A stretch of 64,000 bases of DNA from Actinomycetospora endophytica (GTDB lineage Bacteria > Actinomycetota > Actinomycetes > Mycobacteriales > Pseudonocardiaceae), in contig NZ_JAJNDB010000001.1 of assembly GCF_021026375.1 (NCBI RefSeq), forward strand, positions 1,364,001 through 1,428,000. The letters run 5' to 3'. Under the pieces are notes generated by a model, which saw only the letters and a program-made list of their open reading frames with translations, was not told the origin of the DNA and did not search any database. The translations under genes were made by a program, and so were the position numbers. This document shows, in pieces, positions 44,923 to 55,145 of this stretch; position 1 is the first letter of the stretch; each line of letters opens with the position of its first letter.

Positions 44923-45930
44923 TCACCTGGCCTCAGCTTCACGCGCGACCAGGGGCGGACGCGGGCGCCGCCCGGCGCGTTCGTAGGCGGCTCGAAGGTC
45001 GGCCTTGACCTCGTCCTTCGCGGTGCGCAACCGGCTCGGCCGGTGCTCGACGAGGACCACGTCGTGCCGGTTCATCAGCGCGCGCCGGCGATAGGAGCGT
45101 TCCTGGTCCTCGGGTGACAGGTGGTACTCGACGGACTCGATCTCCCAGGCGACCGCCACCTCGTCGATCCACCCGTCCGGATCGAACAGCCGCTCGCCGG
45201 TCTCCAGATGGATCGCCCGATTCCACTCGACCCGCGGGAACGACTCCTCGGCGGCCATCTCGAGCGCGATCTCGCGAGCCCACGCCTCCGGGGCCGACCG
45301 GACACCGTCGCGGATCTCGACGAGCGCGATCCGCGGGAAGCGACTACCGCGCTGGCTGCCCACCGCGAGCTCCGCCGAGAGCCGTGGTTCGGTCGTGAAC
45401 CCCCGCTGCACGGCCTCGGCGATGAGCGCCCGCACCGGGTCCAGGCGGCGCATTCGGCGCGCGGTGTCGAGGACGGCGCGCTCCAGTGGCGCGCACGGGA
45501 ACCCGCCCCGGACGACTGCGGGGGGCGGCCTGTGCGTGCGTTCGAGCACCACGTCCCCGTCGTCGCTCCGGCGCCTCTCGTGGGGCACGAGAACGAGGAG
45601 CGTCGGCCCCTCGGGGAGCTTCGTCAGCCCGTAGCGCCGACAGGCGGCGGCGCCACTGATCACCGCTCCCTCGCCCGCCAGCCGTAGTGCACTGTCGAGG
45701 CGCTCCTCCTCGGTCGGCGCCCCTGACTGAAGCCGGACCTGCCCGCGCAGGCCCGGCTCCCACATCCCAGACTTCGTCCGAGCGGCGACGGTGCCCGATC
45801 CGACGCCCAGCTCGGCGAGCTCGGCCCGGCGGATCGCCCCGTGTGGCGCCGCCTCGCGAACGGCGCGCCAGTCGATTTTCGCTCTCTTCGGCACGTCCTG
45901 GTGACGCAGCTCTGGGCTGTCCGGATCCAT
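44923..45930 (-). CDS. AbiEi/DUF559-like protein flanked by inverted repeats
   Basis: A 335-residue protein. The N-terminus (RAELAELGVGSGTVAARTKS) looks like the wHTH of AbiEi-type antitoxins and DUF559 nuclease-like proteins. The C-terminal part, VEWNRAIHLETGERLFDPDG plus WIDEVAVAWEIESVEYHLSP, has the D...E.E pattern of a restriction-endonuclease-like (PD-D/EXK) fold. It is sandwiched between inverted 50-bp repeats and has no visible toxin partner. A defence or regulatory role is possible but unproven. The stretch from ino1 to leuS is otherwise conserved, so this gene looks inserted. Confidence 0.55.
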   Translation of the reverse strand: MDPDSPELRHQDVPKRAKIDWRAVREAAPHGAIRRAELAELGVGSGTVAARTKSGMWEPGLRGQVRLQSGAPTEEERLDSALRLAGEGAVISGAAACRRYGLTKLPEGPTLLVLVPHERRRSDDGDVVLERTHRPPPAVVRGGFPCAPLERAVLDTARRMRRLDPVRALIAEAVQRGFTTEPRLSAELAVGSQRGSRFPRIALVEIRDGVRSAPEAWAREIALEMAAEESFPRVEWNRAIHLETGERLFDPDGWIDEVAVAWEIESVEYHLSPEDQERSYRRRALMNRHDVVLVEHRPSRLRTAKDEVKADLRAAYERAGRRPRPPLVAREAEAR

Positions 45931-45937
45931 TTGATTT

Positions 45938-45987
45938 CGCGAGGGGAGGATCCGGTCGCTCTAGCAGCGCGAGGGTTCCCCTCGTGC
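45938..45987 (-). repeat. 50-bp repeat, copy B
   Basis: Reverse-complement partner of 44824-44873 (46/50). It begins 27 bp downstream of the leuS stop on the minus strand and 7 bp before the start of the flanked gene. Both copies have the same orientation relative to the 3' end of the neighbouring conserved gene. Confidence 0.75.
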
Positions 45988-46014
45988 AGAGGGCAAGAGG
46001 GGGAAGAGCCCGGG

Positions 46015-48948
46015 CTACTTGACGATGTTCACCAGGCGGCCGGGCACCACGATCACCTTGCGCGGCTCCGCCCCCTCGAGCAGCTCCACGACCTTCTCCT
46101 CGGCCAGCGCAGCGGCCCGCACCTCGTCCTCCGACGCGGACGCCGGCACCGTGATCCGCGAGCGGACCTTCCCGTTGACCTGGATCGGGTACTCGACCGA
46201 CTCCTCGACCAGCAGCGCCTCGTCCGCCACCGGGAACGGCGCGTAGGCCAGCGACTGCGGGTGGCCGAGCATCGACCACAGCTCCTCGGCCAGGTGCGGG
46301 CACAGCGGCGAGAGCATCAGCACCAGCGGCTCCGCGACCGACCGGTGCAGACCGCCCTCGGGGTAGGTCTTCGTCAGGTGGTTGGCCAGCTCGATCAGCT
46401 TGGCGGCCGCGGTGTTGTAGTGCATCGCCGGGAAGTCGGCGCGCACCCCGTCGATGGTGCGGTGCAGCAGGCGGAGCGTCTCCTGCGACGGCTCGCCGGC
46501 GTCGGCGACCCGCAGCGACCCGTTGTTCTCGTCGACCATCAGCCGCCACACGCGCTGCAGGAAGCGCTGCGAGCCGACGACGTCGCGCGTCGACCACGGG
46601 CGCGAGGCCTCCATCGGCCCGGTCGACATCTCGTAGAGCCGGAAGGTGTCCGCCCCGTAGGTCGCGCACATCTCGTCCGGGGTCACCACGTTCCGCAGCG
46701 ACTTGCCCATCTTCCCGTACTCCCGGGAGACCGGCTCACCGTTCCACGTGAATCCACCCCCGGGCTCCTCCACGACCTCCTCGGCGGGCACGTAGACCCC
46801 CCGCGAGTCGGTGTAGGCCCACGCCTGGATGTAGCCCTGGTTGAACAGCCGGCGGAACGGCTCGGACGCGGAGACGTAGCCGAGGTCGAACAGCACCTTC
46901 TGCCAGAACCGCGCGTACAGCAGGTGCAGCACCGCGTGCTCGACGCCGCCGACGTAGAGGTCCACCCCGCCGGGGTCGTCGGGCCCGAAGACCTCGGGGC
47001 GCGGGCCGAGCCAGAACCGCTCGACGTCGGGGTCGACGAACCGCTCGGTGTTGGTCGGGTCCAGGTAGCGCAGGTGGTACCAGCACGAGCCGGCCCACTG
47101 CGGCATGGTGTTCGTCTCCCGGACGTACCGGGCCCACGCACGCTCCGGGTCCGACGCCAGGTCCTCGGAGAACGACGTCCACTCCGTCGCGCGGGCCAGC
47201 GGCGACTCGGGCGCGGAGTCGCGGTCGTCGGGCGCGAAGGTCTTGGGCGCGTACTCGTCGACGTCGGGCAGCAGCACCGGCAGGTCGGACTCGGGCAGCG
47301 CGCGCGGGATGGACGGCCCGCCGTCGGACTCGCCGTCCGCGGCGTAGGCCACCGGGAACGGCTCGCCCCAGTAGCGCTGGCGGCTGAACAGCCAGTCGCG
47401 CAGCTTGTACTGCACGACCGCCTCGCCGTCCCCGCGCCCGGCCAGCCACCCGATGATCGCGGCCTTGGCCTCGTCGACGCCCAGGCCGTTCAGCGAGATC
47501 TCGGAGTTCGCCGAGTTGATCGCGGCGCCCGCGCCGACGTAGGCCTCGCCGTCGAAGTCCTCAGGCGGCTGCACCGTCCGGCGGATCGGCAGGCCGAACA
47601 CGCTCGCGAAGTCCCAGTCGCGCTGGTCCTGGCCGGGGACCGCCATGATCGCGCCGGTGCCGTAGCCCATCAGGACGTAGTCGGCGACGAAGACCGGCAG
47701 TTCCTCGCCGTTGACCGGGTTGACCGCCCAGGCCCCGGTGAAGACGCCGGTCTTGTCGCGGGCCTCCTGGCGCTCGAGGTCCGACCGGGACGCGACCACG
47801 CTGCGGTAGCCGGCGATGGCCGCCGTCGGGCTGTCCGCGCCGCCGGTCCACCGGCCGTCCAGGGCTGCCTCGCCGCCGGGCGACGGCCACGCCGACGGCA
47901 CGATCGCGTCGACCAGCGGGTGCTCCGGGGCCAGGACCAGGTACGTCGCGCCGAACAGGGTGTCCGGCCGCGTCGTGAAGACCTCGATGTCCTGACCGGA
48001 CACCGACTCGCGGAACCGCACCGACGCGCCCTGGGAACGGCCGATCCAATTGCGCTGCATGGACTTGACCGAGTCGGGCCAGTCGACGCCGTCCAGGTCG
48101 TCGGCCAGCCGGTCCGCATAGGCGGTGATCCGCATCATCCACTGACGCAGCTGGCGCCGGAAGACGGGGAAGTTGCCGCGCTCGGAGCGCCCGTCGGCGG
48201 TGACCTCCTCGTTGGAGAGCACCGTGCCCAACGCCGGGCACCAGTTCACGGGCGCGTCGTCCAGGTAGGCCAGGCGGTACCCGTCCAGCGTCCGGTCCTG
48301 CTCCGGCCGGGTCAGCTCCGACCACGCGCGGCCGTCCGGCAGCGACCGGGTCCCGGCGGCGAACTCGGCCTCGAGTTCGGCGATCGGCCGGGCCCGGCCG
48401 ATCTCGGTGTCGAACCACGACCCGTGGATCTGCAGGAAGATCCACTGCGTCCAGCGGTAGAACTCGATGTCGGTGGTGGAGACCGACCGTCGCTTGTCGT
48501 GGGCCAGCCCCAGGCGGCGGATCTGGGCGCGGTAGCGCTCGATGTTCGCCTCGGTGGTGGCGCGCGGGTGCGTCCCGGTCTGCACCGCGTACTGCTCGGC
48601 CGGCAGCCCGAACGCGTCGAAGCCCATGGTGTGCAGCACGGTGCGCCCGGTCATGCGCATGAAGCGGCCGAGCACGTCGGTGCCGATGAAGCCCAGCGGG
48701 TGGCCGACGTGCAGTCCCGCACCGCTCGGGTACGGGAACATGTCCATCAGGTAGTACTTCTCGGCCGGGTCGAGCGTCTCGCCGTCGGACAGCGGTCCCT
48801 CGGGGTTCGGCGTCGAGAAGGTCTGCTCGGCCTCCCAGCGGTCCTGCCAGCGGGCCTCGATGTCGCTCGCCAGCGCCGCCGTGTAGCGGAACGGCGGGGT
48901 GCCGCGTCGGTCGGCGTCGGCGGTGGCGACGTCGGGCTGGGCGGTCAC
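46015..48948 (-). CDS. leuS: leucyl-tRNA synthetase
   Basis: A 977-residue class I synthetase. The HIGH motif is in [20 protein letters not shown] and the KMSKS-type motif in [12 protein letters not shown]. The catalytic and editing (CP1) domains ([20 protein letters not shown] and [20 protein letters not shown]) are intact, and the C-terminal anticodon domain ends [20 protein letters not shown]. The GTG at 48948 has AGGAGGA 7 nt upstream. It lies near YqgE, as in mycobacteria. Confidence 0.97.
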   Translation of the reverse strand: MTAQPDVATADADRRGTPPFRYTAALASDIEARWQDRWEAEQTFSTPNPEGPLSDGETLDPAEKYYLMDMFPYPSGAGLHVGHPLGFIGTDVLGRFMRMTGRTVLHTMGFDAFGLPAEQYAVQTGTHPRATTEANIERYRAQIRRLGLAHDKRRSVSTTDIEFYRWTQWIFLQIHGSWFDTEIGRARPIAELEAEFAAGTRSLPDGRAWSELTRPEQDRTLDGYRLAYLDDAPVNWCPALGTVLSNEEVTADGRSERGNFPVFRRQLRQWMMRITAYADRLADDLDGVDWPDSVKSMQRNWIGRSQGASVRFRESVSGQDIEVFTTRPDTLFGATYLVLAPEHPLVDAIVPSAWPSPGGEAALDGRWTGGADSPTAAIAGYRSVVASRSDLERQEARDKTGVFTGAWAVNPVNGEELPVFVADYVLMGYGTGAIMAVPGQDQRDWDFASVFGLPIRRTVQPPEDFDGEAYVGAGAAINSANSEISLNGLGVDEAKAAIIGWLAGRGDGEAVVQYKLRDWLFSRQRYWGEPFPVAYAADGESDGGPSIPRALPESDLPVLLPDVDEYAPKTFAPDDRDSAPESPLARATEWTSFSEDLASDPERAWARYVRETNTMPQWAGSCWYHLRYLDPTNTERFVDPDVERFWLGPRPEVFGPDDPGGVDLYVGGVEHAVLHLLYARFWQKVLFDLGYVSASEPFRRLFNQGYIQAWAYTDSRGVYVPAEEVVEEPGGGFTWNGEPVSREYGKMGKSLRNVVTPDEMCATYGADTFRLYEMSTGPMEASRPWSTRDVVGSQRFLQRVWRLMVDENNGSLRVADAGEPSQETLRLLHRTIDGVRADFPAMHYNTAAAKLIELANHLTKTYPEGGLHRSVAEPLVLMLSPLCPHLAEELWSMLGHPQSLAYAPFPVADEALLVEESVEYPIQVNGKVRSRITVPASASEDEVRAAALAEEKVVELLEGAEPRKVIVVPGRLVNIVK

Positions 48949-49082
48949 GGCGTTCCTCCTGGTCACCACGGATGCGCTGCGCCCGGCGCCCGCACGACGG
49001 GTGCGACGGCGACCGGGGCGGCCCGCGCCGACGGCGGACGTCTGGCCGCGGGTCTCTCGAAGGTCGAGCCTACTCTGGGGGC

Positions 49083-49583
49083 ATGGTCGTCCCCGTCCTG
49101 GCCGCCGTGCTCGTCGTGGCCGCCGCCGCCGTCCTCGTCGTCGGGATCCTGGCGGCGACGCACCGCCTGCGCCGCAACCGTGTGATCGGGGTGCGGACCA
49201 GCTGGACGATGGCGCGGGTGGACTCGTTCCGCCGCGCCAACCGCGTCGCGGCACCCGCGTTCGTCGCGGCGGGCGTGGTGGGGGTCGGCGCCGGGACCGC
49301 CGCGGTACTGGCCCCGACGACGGCGGCCGGCGTGACGCTGCTCGTCGTCGGGCTCGTGGGGCTGGTGACGCTGCTCGGGGTCGGCGGCAGCGTCGGCGCC
49401 CGCTACGCCGAGGCCGACCGGGTCGAGACCCTCGAGGCCGAGAGCCGCGCCTCCGGTCCCTGCACGCTGGGCCAGGAGAGCGAGGAGCCGGCCGATGCGT
49501 GCGGGACGACCGCGGGCGCCTGCGGCGGGGCGTGCGCGCTGTGCCCGCGGGCCGGCGCCGCGGCGGGCGAGGAGGACGGCTGA
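49083..49583 (+). CDS. SdpI family membrane protein with Cys-rich tail
   Basis: A 166-residue protein with about three helices and the SdpI signature [20 protein letters not shown] followed by [11 protein letters not shown]. SdpI proteins are immunity or sensory membrane proteins in Bacillus; here no toxin gene is visible. The cytoplasmic tail has five Cys in about 30 residues. ATG at 49083 lies 6 nt after TACTCT, which implies a leaderless mRNA. It is convergent with the DUF427 gene, with 12 bp between stops. Confidence 0.72.
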   Translation: MVVPVLAAVLVVAAAAVLVVGILAATHRLRRNRVIGVRTSWTMARVDSFRRANRVAAPAFVAAGVVGVGAGTAAVLAPTTAAGVTLLVVGLVGLVTLLGVGGSVGARYAEADRVETLEAESRASGPCTLGQESEEPADACGTTAGACGGACALCPRAGAAAGEEDG

Positions 49584-49595
49584 GGCGCTACCGCC

Positions 49596-50096
49596 CTACC
49601 AGCCCCAGCTCCCCGGGCCGCCCTTGAACGGCCCGACGACGTCGGCGGTGATCCACCCGCCGTAGAACCCGCCGGGCTGCGGGACGACCCGCTCGCCGTC
49701 GAGCGTGATCTCGTCGAACGGCGCCGGGTAGAGCGAGACCCGGTCGGCGAGCTCCGGATAGGTCGCCGAGACGTCGCCCTCCGGGTACCACCAGCCGACC
49801 GCCTCGAGGACCGTCCCCGGCACGACGATGTCGACGTAGCGCGCGGTGCCCTTCCACTCGCACACCGTCCGGCGCTGCGCCGGCCGCAGGACGCCCTCGG
49901 CGAACGCGGTGCGGGGCAGGTAGAAGGTCGGCGGGTGGCTGGTCTCGAGGACCCTCACCAGGTCGGCGGTGTCGACGACGACCGTGCCGGCGAGGGTCAC
50001 GACGGCGCGGCGGGTGTCCCGCTCGGCACGCGGCGGCCGGGGGTAGTCCCACACCGACTCCTGGCCCGGTCCCGGCTGCTCCCGCGTGATGCCCAC
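49596..50096 (-). CDS. DUF427 domain protein
   Basis: A 166-residue protein of the DUF427 family: FYLPRTAFAEGVLRPAQRRT, the signature CEWKGTARYVDIVVPG and WWYPEGDVSATYPELADRVS, ending GGFYGGWITADVVGPFKG. The function is unknown; the fold is a small beta barrel. GTG at 50096 is chosen because the family N-terminus (GITREQPGPGQESVWDYPRP) starts there. It lies downstream of YqgE on the same strand. Confidence 0.8.
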   Translation of the reverse strand: MGITREQPGPGQESVWDYPRPPRAERDTRRAVVTLAGTVVVDTADLVRVLETSHPPTFYLPRTAFAEGVLRPAQRRTVCEWKGTARYVDIVVPGTVLEAVGWWYPEGDVSATYPELADRVSLYPAPFDEITLDGERVVPQPGGFYGGWITADVVGPFKGGPGSWGW

Positions 50097-50104
50097 CCCG
50101 CCGA

Positions 50105-50150
50105 GTGTGCGTGCGTTTCCGTGTCCTGGCACGGCAGAGACACAGCACGC
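50105..50150. repeat. decayed relative of the 8612 hairpin
   Basis: The left part GTGTGCGTGCGTTTCCGTGT matches the left arm at 8612 almost exactly, and GCACGG follows. The right arm has diverged (CAGAGACACAGCACGC). It lies 24 bp past the YqgE stop. Confidence 0.5.
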
Positions 50151-50173
50151 CGACAGGGCACGCAGGTGCGCAG

Positions 50174-50800
50174 CTAATTGCGCGACGGCTCCGACACGTG
50201 CGTCGCGAGCAGCGCCAGCGGGACGCCCTGGCGGCGCAGGACACCGCCCCAGAGGTCGTGGCGCACCGGCGCGAGCAGGTCGTCGGGCAGCGCGGGCACG
50301 ACGTACCAGTCGCCGCGTGAGATCTCCCCCGCGAGCTGCCCGCGGTCCCACCCGGAGTAGCCGGCGAACACCCGCAGGCCGCGCACCCGGGGGGCCAGCG
50401 AGCCCGGGTCGCCGTCGAGGTCGACCAGCGCCACCGGACCCCGCACCCCGACCACGCCCTCGGTCCGCTCCGGGTCCTGCCCGGTCCGCAGCGCGGCCAG
50501 GCACAGCGCCGTCTTCTGCTCCACCGGGCCGCCGACGAAGATCGCGTTCGGGCGCGTGGTGTACGGCCCCCAGGCGGGCAGGACGTCACCGACGGCGACC
50601 TCGCTCGGCCGGTTCAGCACGACCCCGAGCGTCCCCTCGGGTCGGTGGTCGATCACGAAGACCACCGAGCGGACGAAGTTCGGATCGGTGAGAGCGGGGG
50701 CGGCGACGAGGAGCGTGCCCGCCTCGACGGCGTCGGCCGAGCGTTCGGTGGGCTCGTCTCTCGTTCCCTCGGCCACGACCCCATCGTGGCACTCCGCCAT
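50174..50800 (-). CDS. YqgE/AlgH family protein (DUF179)
   Basis: A 208-residue protein. Conserved segments are TLLVAAPALTDPNFVRSVVF, GTLGVVLNRPSEVAVGDVLP, FVGGPVEQKTALCLAALRTG and VRVFAGYSGWDRGQLAGEIS. The family is widespread with no firm role; Rv0038 is the mycobacterial member next to leuS. ATG at 50800 is preferred. The divergent MFS gene starts 123 bp upstream. Confidence 0.85.
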   Translation of the reverse strand: MAECHDGVVAEGTRDEPTERSADAVEAGTLLVAAPALTDPNFVRSVVFVIDHRPEGTLGVVLNRPSEVAVGDVLPAWGPYTTRPNAIFVGGPVEQKTALCLAALRTGQDPERTEGVVGVRGPVALVDLDGDPGSLAPRVRGLRVFAGYSGWDRGQLAGEISRGDWYVVPALPDDLLAPVRHDLWGGVLRRQGVPLALLATHVSEPSRN

Positions 50801-50922
50801 GACGCCGGGCAGCCGGGCCACCCCCTCGTCACACCCCTCGTTCCCGTCCGGACGGAGGGGGACGGAGTCCGGTCCGGGCACCCGAGTCCGTTCCGCCGGG
50901 CGGGCGCGTAGCGTCACGGGTC

Positions 50923-52422
50923 GTGCCCGTTCCTCCCTCCGCACCGGAGCAGTGCTCGACGGTGCCCGGGCACGCCGACACTCCCCGGATCCGGCGCCGG
51001 GAGCTCGCGGCCCACCCCGGATTCGTGCGCCTGCTGGTGGTCCGCCTCGGCGCGCAGTGGGGCGACGGCGTCTTCCAGGCCGCCCTCGGCGGAGCGGTGC
51101 TGTTCAATCCCGAACGCCAGTCCGACCCGGTGCTCGTCGCCCTCGGCCTCGCCGTCGTGCTGCTGCCGTACTCGCTGGTCGGTCCGTTCGCGGGCGCGCT
51201 GCTCGACCGCTGGGACCGGCGCCGGGTCTTCGTCGTCGCCGGGCTGTGCAAGGCGGTGCTCACGCTGGCCACCGCCGCCGTGGTGGCCGCGGGCGTGACC
51301 GGCGCGTGGCTCTATCTCGGGGCGCTCGCGACCATCGGGGTCAGCCGGTTCGTGCAGGCCGGCCTCTCCGCGGCCCTTCCCCACGTCGTGACGCCCCGTC
51401 GGCTCGTAGCGGCGAACTCGCTGGTCACGACGAGCGGGGCGGTGGCCGCCGCGGTCGGGGCGTCCTGCGCGTTCGCCCTCACCGGGGTGATCGGCGCGGG
51501 CGACGCCGGGTCGGGCATCGCGACCGCCGCGTCGGTGGTCGGCTCGGCGGTGATCGTCGTCGTCGCGCTCGGTTTCGTCCGCGGCGCGCTCGGGCCCGAC
51601 GGTGCCGCCCCCGACGAGACCGCGGTCCGGGCGGTGGGTGCGGTCGCCCACGGGCTGGCCGACGGCGCGCGGGCGGCCCGGTCCGCACCCGGCGTCGTGG
51701 CGGCGTTCTGGGCGGTCGCGGCGCACCGCCTGGCGTTCGGCGTCGCGACGCTGGTGATGCTGCTGCTCATGCGCCACGGCCTCACCGACTGGGGCCCGTT
51801 CCGAGCCGGGATGGCGGGCCTGGGCGAGACCGTCGCCGTCGCCGCCGCCGGGCTCGGCGTCGCCGCGGTCGTCACGCCCTGGCTCACCGCGCGGCTGGGC
51901 CGCCCGGCGACGGTGCGGATCATGCTGGTGCTCGCCGCCGCCGCGCTGCTGGCGTTCGGGCTGCCGATGACGATGCCCACGCTGCTCGCCGCGTCCTTCC
52001 TGCTCGGGCTCGTCGGGCAGGCGATCAAGCTCTGCTCGGACGCCGCGGTCCAGCGCGAGGTCGACGACGCGCACCGCGGCCGGGTGTTCGCGCTCTCCGA
52101 CACCGTCTTCAACGTCACCTACGTCCTCGCCGTCGCCGCCGCGGCGCTGTTCTCGCCGCTGAACGGCCGCTCGGTCCCGCTGATCGCGGTCTCGGCGGGC
52201 ATCTATCTGCTCGGACTGGTCGTCCACGAGGTCGCGCTGCGGACCGGGCGGCACCCCGGCGACACCCGCGGTCCCGACGGCGGGTCCCGGCAGGCCGGTG
52301 AGGTTCACGGCGGCAGCCAGCCCGGCGCGCCCTCGGTCGCCACGAGGTCGACCGCGCCGTCGCCGTCGACGTCCGTGAGCAGCACGTCCCAGCGGGCCGA
52401 GCCGGCGTCGGACGTCGCGTAG
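50923..52422 (+). CDS. MFS transporter, Rv0037-like
   Basis: A 499-residue transporter with about 12 helices. The N-terminal PGFVRLLVVRLGAQWGDGVF, VLLPYSLVGPFAGALLDRWD, and the last helices LALRTGRH match the actinobacterial MFS next to YqgE. The substrate is unknown. Its last ~40 residues (QAGEVHGGSQPGAPSVATRS onward) overlap the 3' end of the next convergent gene by 118 bp, so they probably represent read-through of antisense DNA. Confidence 0.78.
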   Translation: MPVPPSAPEQCSTVPGHADTPRIRRRELAAHPGFVRLLVVRLGAQWGDGVFQAALGGAVLFNPERQSDPVLVALGLAVVLLPYSLVGPFAGALLDRWDRRRVFVVAGLCKAVLTLATAAVVAAGVTGAWLYLGALATIGVSRFVQAGLSAALPHVVTPRRLVAANSLVTTSGAVAAAVGASCAFALTGVIGAGDAGSGIATAASVVGSAVIVVVALGFVRGALGPDGAAPDETAVRAVGAVAHGLADGARAARSAPGVVAAFWAVAAHRLAFGVATLVMLLLMRHGLTDWGPFRAGMAGLGETVAVAAAGLGVAAVVTPWLTARLGRPATVRIMLVLAAAALLAFGLPMTMPTLLAASFLLGLVGQAIKLCSDAAVQREVDDAHRGRVFALSDTVFNVTYVLAVAAAALFSPLNGRSVPLIAVSAGIYLLGLVVHEVALRTGRHPGDTRGPDGGSRQAGEVHGGSQPGAPSVATRSTAPSPSTSVSSTSQRAEPASDVA

Positions 52423-52904
52423 GCCCGCTCGGCGCGGCCGTCACCGTCCGCGTCCACGAGCAGCTGGTCGGCGGTCCCGTCGCCGTCGAGGTCGCACACC
52501 GTCTCGCGGGTCGCCGGGTCGTGGTCGGCCTCGACGACGGCCCCGTCGGGAACCCCGTCGCCGTCGGTGTCGATCACGGCCCGGGTGGACGCCTCCCGGC
52601 CGCGGACGTCGCTGAACCGGACCGCGCCGCCGACCGCCGCATCGGCCGGCGTGTCCCAGACCCCGCGGCCGGACGGGTCGGCGAAGATCCGCTCCGGGCG
52701 GCCGTCGTCGTCGAGGTCGAGCACCGCCCGGTCGGCCACGCCGTCGCCGTCGGAGTCCCAGAGCGCGTCGTCGACCCGCCCGTCGCCGTCGAAGTCGAGC
52801 CGGACCGCGTCGAGCCCGGCGACCGCCCCGCCGGGCAGGTCGAGGTCGGCGGGCGAGGCGTGCCGGTGCACGGGCCCGTGACCGGTGCCGAAGTGGTAGC
52901 GCAC
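52305..52904 (-). CDS. small protein with seven DxDGDG calcium-binding-like repeats
   Basis: A 199-residue acidic protein. Motifs of the form D-x-D-G-D-G-x-x-D recur seven times (for example FDGDGRVDD, SDGDGVAD, TDGDGVPD, ADGDGRAE, VDGDGAVD), each like a loop of EF-hand or thrombospondin type 3 repeats. The N-terminus (RYHFGTGHGPVHRHASPADL) has no obvious signal peptide. It may be an actinobacterial DUF6802-like protein; this is a guess. GTG at 52904 has a weak Shine-Dalgarno. Confidence 0.55.
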   Translation of the reverse strand: MRYHFGTGHGPVHRHASPADLDLPGGAVAGLDAVRLDFDGDGRVDDALWDSDGDGVADRAVLDLDDDGRPERIFADPSGRGVWDTPADAAVGGAVRFSDVRGREASTRAVIDTDGDGVPDGAVVEADHDPATRETVCDLDGDGTADQLLVDADGDGRAERAYATSDAGSARWDVLLTDVDGDGAVDLVATEGAPGWLPP

Positions 52905-52973
52905 GGGATGTCGACGCGGGCCGGTGCCCGGCGGTTCCGGATCTCGCGGGGCCGCCGCCGAGGATGTGGAGTT

Positions 52974-52992
52974 GCTGACGTCCAGCGTCAGC
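52974..52992. terminator. short hairpin after pcnA
   Basis: GCTGACG (52974-52980) pairs with CGTCAGC (52986-52992) around TCCAG. It lies 30 bp past the pcnA stop on the minus strand. Confidence 0.4.
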
Positions 52993-53022
52993 GACGCCGC
53001 ATCGCTGGCAACCGGAGCACCC

Positions 53023-54519
53023 CTACTCGGACAGGATCCCCTCCGCGCGCGCCCAGGCCAGCAGCTCCGCCTCGGCCTCGTCGCGGTCGAGCGGCCCCCG
53101 CTCGAGGCGGACGTCCTTGAGGTGCCGCCACGCACGGCCCACCACGGGACCGGGCTCCACCCCGAGCAGCTCCATGATCGCGTTGCCGTCGAGATCCGGG
53201 CGCACCCGCGCGAGGTCCTCCTCGGCGGAGATCCGCGCGATCCGCTCCTCGAGGTCGTCGTAGGTCCGCTGCAGCGCCGCCGCCCGCCGCTTGTTGCGCG
53301 TCGTGGAGTCCGAGCGCACCAGCTTGTGCAGCCGGTCGAGCAGCGGCCCGGCGTCGGTGACGTAGCGCCGGACGGCGGAGTCGGTCCACTCGCCCTTGCC
53401 GTAGCCGTGGAAGCGCAGGTGCAGGAAGACCAGCTGGGAGACGTCGTCGACCAGCGCCTTCGGGTAGCGCAGGTCCCGCAGCCGCTTGCGGGTCATCTTC
53501 GCGCCGACCACCTCGTGGTGGTGGAAGCTGACCCGGTTGCCGGACTCGACCTTGCGGGTGGCCGGCTTGCCGATGTCGTGCAGCAGCGCGGCGAGGCGCA
53601 GCGTGAGGTCCGGGCCGTCGGCCTCGCGGTCGATGGCCTGCTCCATGACCGTGAGCGAGTGCTCGTAGACGTCCTTGTGCTGGGCGTGCTCGTCGATCTC
53701 CAGGCGCATCGCCGGGACCTCGGGCAGCACGACGTCGGCGAGGCCGGTGTCGACCATGAGCTCGATCCCGCGCCGCGGGTGCGCGCCGAGGATCAGCTTG
53801 GTGAGCTCGGCCTGGACCCGCTCGGCGGTGATGCGGGCGAGCTGCGGGGCCATCGCGCTCATCGCCTCGCGCACCCGCGGCGCGACCTCGAACCCGAGCT
53901 GGGAGACGAAGCGGGCGGCCCGCAGCAGCCGCAGCGGGTCGTCGTCGAAGGAGCGCTCCGGCTCGACCGGCGTGTCGAGCACCCCGCGGGCCAGCGCGGC
54001 CAGCCCGCCGCAGGGGTCGACGAACGTGCGGTCGGGCAGTGACACGGCCATCGCGTTCGCGGTGAAGTCGCGCCGGACGAGATCGCCCTCCACGGTGTCC
54101 CCGAAGGCGACCACCGGGTTGCGGGTGACGCCGTCGTAGGAGTCCGCGCGGAACGTCGTGACCTCGAGGGTCACCCCGTGGCGGGCGAGGCCGATGGTGC
54201 CGAACTCGATCCCGGTCTCCCAGACCGCCTCCGCCCAGCCCGAGACGATCTTCTTGACGGCGGCCGGGCGCGCGTCGGTGGTGAAGTCGAGATCGCTGGA
54301 GAGCCGGCCGAGCAGGGCGTCCCGGACGCTGCCGCCGACGAGGTACAGGCGGTGCCCGGCCTCGGCGAACCGGCGGCCGAGCTCGTCGGCCACGGGGGAG
54401 TACCGCAGGAGCTCCACCACCGCAGTCTGACCGCCGTCCGGGGTCGCGCGCTGCGCATTCCCGGGCCCTGACAGGGCGGACGGCGATGTCGGCGAGGCGG
54501 TCTGAGCGGCTGATGGCAC
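53023..54519 (-). CDS. pcnA: CCA tRNA nucleotidyltransferase
   Basis: A 498-residue class II nucleotidyltransferase that adds or repairs the 3' CCA of tRNA. The head motif [23 protein letters not shown] carries GGSVRD and [17 protein letters not shown] and [20 protein letters not shown] follow. The C-terminal HD domain ([13 protein letters not shown]) is intact. It matches Rv3907c (pcnA). GTG at 54519 lies about 8 nt after TAAGCT, so a leaderless mRNA is possible. It is divergent from the mutT4-like gene. Confidence 0.92.
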   Translation of the reverse strand: MPSAAQTASPTSPSALSGPGNAQRATPDGGQTAVVELLRYSPVADELGRRFAEAGHRLYLVGGSVRDALLGRLSSDLDFTTDARPAAVKKIVSGWAEAVWETGIEFGTIGLARHGVTLEVTTFRADSYDGVTRNPVVAFGDTVEGDLVRRDFTANAMAVSLPDRTFVDPCGGLAALARGVLDTPVEPERSFDDDPLRLLRAARFVSQLGFEVAPRVREAMSAMAPQLARITAERVQAELTKLILGAHPRRGIELMVDTGLADVVLPEVPAMRLEIDEHAQHKDVYEHSLTVMEQAIDREADGPDLTLRLAALLHDIGKPATRKVESGNRVSFHHHEVVGAKMTRKRLRDLRYPKALVDDVSQLVFLHLRFHGYGKGEWTDSAVRRYVTDAGPLLDRLHKLVRSDSTTRNKRRAAALQRTYDDLEERIARISAEEDLARVRPDLDGNAIMELLGVEPGPVVGRAWRHLKDVRLERGPLDRDEAEAELLAWARAEGILSE

Positions 54520-54659
54520 GGCGAGACAGCTTAACCCGGACAGGACGGTCACCCGGCCCACCACCCCGCGCGCGGCTCCCCACCCACGACCGTGTCACCG
54601 CCCGCCCACCGCCCGGTGCGACACCCCCGCCGGTCCGTCGTCGGCCGTACGATCGCGGA

Positions 54660-55145
54660 ATGCCTCCGTCGTCGCGACGCTCGGCCGACCGCCGTCGGCG
54701 CGGCCCGCGGCGACGCATGCGCACGGTCGACGAGTACTCGGCCGGCGGGCTCGTCGTCGACTCCGGACGGGGCTGTGCCGCGCTGATCGGGCGGCTCGAC
54801 CGGCGCGGCCGGCTGCTGTGGTCGCTGCCCAAGGGGCACATCGAGGACGGCGAGACCGCGGAACAGACGGCGGTGCGCGAGGTCGAGGAGGAGACCGGCA
54901 TCATCGCGGCCGTGCAGGCCCCGCTCGGCAGCATCGACTACTGGTTCGTCGCCGAGGACCGGCGCGTGCACAAGACGGTGCAGCACTTCCTGCTCTCGGC
55001 GCGGGGCGGCGAGCTCTCCGACGAGGACGTCGAGGTCACCGAGGTCGCCTGGGTGCCCCTGGCCGAGCTCGGCTCCCGGCTGGCCTACGCCGACGAACGG
55101 CGGCTGGTGCGGCTGGCCGCGGAGATCCTGGAGGAGTCCGCGTGA
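54660..55145 (+). CDS. Nudix hydrolase, MutT4-like
   Basis: A 161-residue Nudix protein with the box [20 protein letters not shown] plus TGI. The N-terminal ~20 residues are basic ([20 protein letters not shown]). It corresponds to Rv3908 (MutT4), a probable nucleotide hydrolase. ATG at 54660 lies 6 nt after TACGAT, without a Shine-Dalgarno. Its stop overlaps the next start as GTGA, so it leads a four-gene run toward sigM. Confidence 0.85.
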   Translation: MPPSSRRSADRRRRGPRRRMRTVDEYSAGGLVVDSGRGCAALIGRLDRRGRLLWSLPKGHIEDGETAEQTAVREVEEETGIIAAVQAPLGSIDYWFVAEDRRVHKTVQHFLLSARGGELSDEDVEVTEVAWVPLAELGSRLAYADERRLVRLAAEILEESA

